Assembly: GCF_018139145.2 (NCBI RefSeq)
Contig: NC_059487.1
Location: forward strand, 3,307,792 to 3,371,791
Length of the DNA: 64,000 nucleotides
Reading direction: 5' to 3'
Source: Gymnogyps californianus
Lineage: Eukaryota; Chordata; Aves; Accipitriformes; Cathartidae
In this document: in pieces, positions 46,256-64,000 of the stretch
Layout: the number at the start of each line of letters is the position of its first letter
Numbering within the stretch: position 1 is the stretch's first letter
Made by a program: the position numbers and the translations under genes
The notes under the pieces: model-generated
Told to the model about the DNA's origin: nothing
The model's database searches: none
Seen by the model: only the letters and a program-made list of their open reading frames with translations

Positions 46256-46811
46256 GAGTAAGACAGAACTGACCAATATTACAAATAATTAAAAGGCAGT
46301 TGTAAAAATGAGAAACCACATTCCAAAAGTAGAGAGTCTTTTAAAAAAACCAAACAAAACCAAAATCCCCATTATCAATGAAAATGCTAAAAACCACCCC
46401 GAAAGGATCTATGTACAGCAGGAGATTGCCCGCGGCAGCGCTGCGCCTGCCGGGGTGCAGGGACCCGACTTCTCCGTGGCAGGCAGGGATGCTGCCTGGC
46501 CCCGGCTGCTGGTGAGGGTGGGCAGCGCCTGCCCTGCGCATCCCGCACCCGGGTGACGAGGGTCCCCGTGGGGCTGGCCAGGCGCCGCAGGAGCAAAAGG
46601 CCATCGGTGCTGGGCCTGCTGGGCCCTGGCTGATGCTGGTGTGTCTGGAGACACAGGCAGTGAGTGGCCGTCGCGGAGATGCTGACGGAGGCTGCGACGT
46701 GGCAGTGATGCAGCCTGCCTGCTGCGGGCAGCGTGCGGCTGGACGGGAGGGGGCAGCAGCTTCGGCAGCAGGAGCATTTTTTAAGCGAAGCTGCAAGATG
46801 ACAGCAGTGCG

Positions 46812-47075
46812 CAGAGGCCCTGGAGCAGTGTACACAGCCCCGGAGCAATGCGCAGAGCCCCTGGAGCAGTGTATGGAGTCCCTGGAGCAGTGTACATGGT
46901 CTCAGAACAATGCGCAGAGGCCCTGGAGCAATGTACAGAGCCCCAGAGCAACGCACAGAGGTCCTGGAGCAGTGTACAGAGCCCTAGAGCAATGCACGGA
47001 GCCCCTGGAGCAATGTATAGAGCCCCCAGAGCAAGGTACACAGCCCCTGAGCAATGCACAGAGCCCCAGGAGATG
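46812..47075. repeat. 20-21-bp minisatellite
   Basis: About 13 copies of units like GAGCAATGCGCAGAGCCCCT plus G, differing by a few bases. It lies in the MTCL2 3' UTR. Confidence 0.88.
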
Positions 47076-47485
47076 CAGGCACCTGCAGGCAGCTCCATCT
47101 GGATGAATCCCTGCCTGGCCCCTGGCAGGCAGCTTGAAAATAGGTCAGGCAGCCGCCTCCAAAAATGCTGTTCTCTCCTGGGGTTGCACAGAGGCACTGA
47201 TGCTGCTCTGCATGGGGGTGGGACGCAGCCCCCCAGCCCCAGGAGCTCTGCACCGCTGCAGGGGCTGTGGCCGCTGCCCCCCTCCCTCCCCGGATAAGGC
47301 TTTTTCTGGTGGTGACCGAGGGACACGTGGTGCAGACCGCGGGCCACACCGCAGCCTCCCAACCCACAATCTCTTAATCCAATTGGTGCATCTCCAATGT
47401 AGCTCATTTCGGTATTTTTAAAATGCACTTGGTTTTACATTGCAGGCTGTCCGGAGTTGGGCAGAGCCAAAAGTGGAGGGGAAAG

Positions 47486-47527
47486 AAAAAAAAAAAAAAA
47501 GGAAACAAAAAAAAAAAAAAAAGAAGA
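47486..47527 (+). repeat. A-rich simple repeat
   Basis: Two runs of about 15 A separated by GGAAAC; on the MTCL2 strand this is a U tract. It is followed by a short CA-type stretch at 47668-47700. Confidence 0.8.
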
Positions 47528-48491
47528 GAGAAATGTGTATATTCAGCACTTGGAGGAACAAATAACTACAAGTGGCCCCAGGCAGGGAGGTGGGTGCAAT
47601 GCAGGGGGGCACCACAGCCGTGGCCCCTCGGGATGGTGGCAGGAGATATGCACGCACATGAGTGTGCACACACACACGCAGGCACACGCAGGCACACGCC
47701 GTCTCTCCCCACGCTGTGCACCCAGCGACCCCATCTCTGCAGCTGGAGGAGCCAGGGGGACTGCCCGGACCCTTCCAGCAGCGAAGGACCTCAGCAGCCC
47801 CCCCCAGAGCAGAAGGGTGGCCAGGGAGGGCCCCCGCACCCAGCCCAGCCTGAGTGACCACAGGGACCCTCCCCGCCTCCTTCCTGCCCGGGGAAGCACG
47901 TGCGGCCCGGCGGCTGATGCAACCGCGCCGCAATCGGGGCTGGCAGGGATGCGCTGGAGCTTGGGCAGGGCAGACGGCGCTGGCAGTGGCCGCGGGGGCC
48001 GGAGCCAGCACCCTCCGACTGCAGGGGCCAACACAGCATCGTGCCTCCATCCATTGCATCCATATGGCCTCCCTGCCGCGCTTCGCCCCAGCCCTGCCCT
48101 ATCTACACAAGCAGCCTCCCCCGGCTGCTCTCCCCTTCTCGGGGCCCTGGCGAGCTCTCGGCATGGCGGGGTCTCAGCTGACATTCCCGGGGCACTGGGC
48201 ACCGGTGAGGACCCCCCAGTGCCGGCAGCGGCTCCGAGGGAGCGGGTCTCCGCACAGGCGGGAGGTGAAGCAGCCACCCCAGCGGGATGGCCCCGTGCAC
48301 CCCGGGGCTGCCGGCAGCCTCCACCAACGGCTCCACATCTGCTTCATAAGCGTCCCCGGGGATGAGGGGACGGTTAGGAGACAGATGCGCCCATGCCGCC
48401 TCTGAGAGGGGCCCCCGCGGGGCGTCAGCGCGGGCGCTCTTCTGGCAGGAGAGTGGATAGCAGGCATGCTGCATCCCCCGGCCCCCCGTCC

Positions 48492-64000
<15,509 letters not shown>

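Larger units (their letters stand above)
41385..48491 (-). other. MTCL2: Probable long 3' UTR of MTCL2
   Basis: From the MTCL2 stop to a strong poly(A) cluster on the same strand, about 7.1 kb. A shorter form could end near 45890. MTCL2 (SOGA1) mRNAs are known to have very long 3' UTRs in mammals, as I recall. The interval contains two minisatellites, a polypurine tract, a CR1 fragment and A-rich runs (plus strand 47486-47527). Continuity of one transcript across the tract is inference. Confidence 0.5.

Overview
The window is vertebrate nuclear DNA, most probably from a bird and probably not a galliform. It holds split genes with GT-AG introns, CR1 LINE fragments, a CpG-island promoter, GC-rich minisatellites typical of avian microchromosomes, and two solo LTRs of a family I remember as abundant in Neoaves. 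The species call is inference. No operon, CRISPR array, tRNA or rRNA was seen.

Left half (about 1-33,500): the complete coding region of ACSS2, the cytosolic and nuclear acetyl-CoA synthetase, on the minus strand. All 18 coding exons were placed. Their lengths sum to 2,052 bases (683 residues plus stop) with every splice phase closing. The start codon (33,205-33,207) lies in a CpG island and the stop is at 64-66; the 3' UTR leaves the window. Intron 2 is 18.3 kb. Solo ERV LTRs lie in introns 2 and 6, a CR1 fragment in intron 15 and a MIR-like relic in intron 6.

Middle (about 33,480-41,385): intergenic. It holds a GC-rich minisatellite beside the ACSS2 island, a CR1 fragment, a long stretch with no recognisable gene, a regulatory-looking AT-rich block (38,780-39,500) and a 23-bp minisatellite.

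Right half (about 41,385-64,000): the 3' part of MTCL2 (SOGA1) on the minus strand. Fourteen coding exons (1,412 residues plus stop) end at 48,492; the N-terminal exons lie beyond base 64,000. A poly(A) signal at 45,907 and a cluster at 41,403-41,439 suggest a 3' UTR of 2.6 or 7.1 kb. The long form would contain a 24-bp minisatellite and a polypurine tract of about 2.3 kb.

The two genes share a strand, MTCL2 upstream of ACSS2, but are not functionally coupled by anything visible here. ACSS2 makes acetyl-CoA from acetate. MTCL2 is a coiled-coil microtubule and Golgi organiser. I found no undescribed biological system. The most checkable leads are a 51-nt candidate cassette exon and a tandem (NAGNAG) acceptor at the same MTCL2 junction, the repeat cluster in the probable long 3' UTR, and the regulatory-looking block between the genes.
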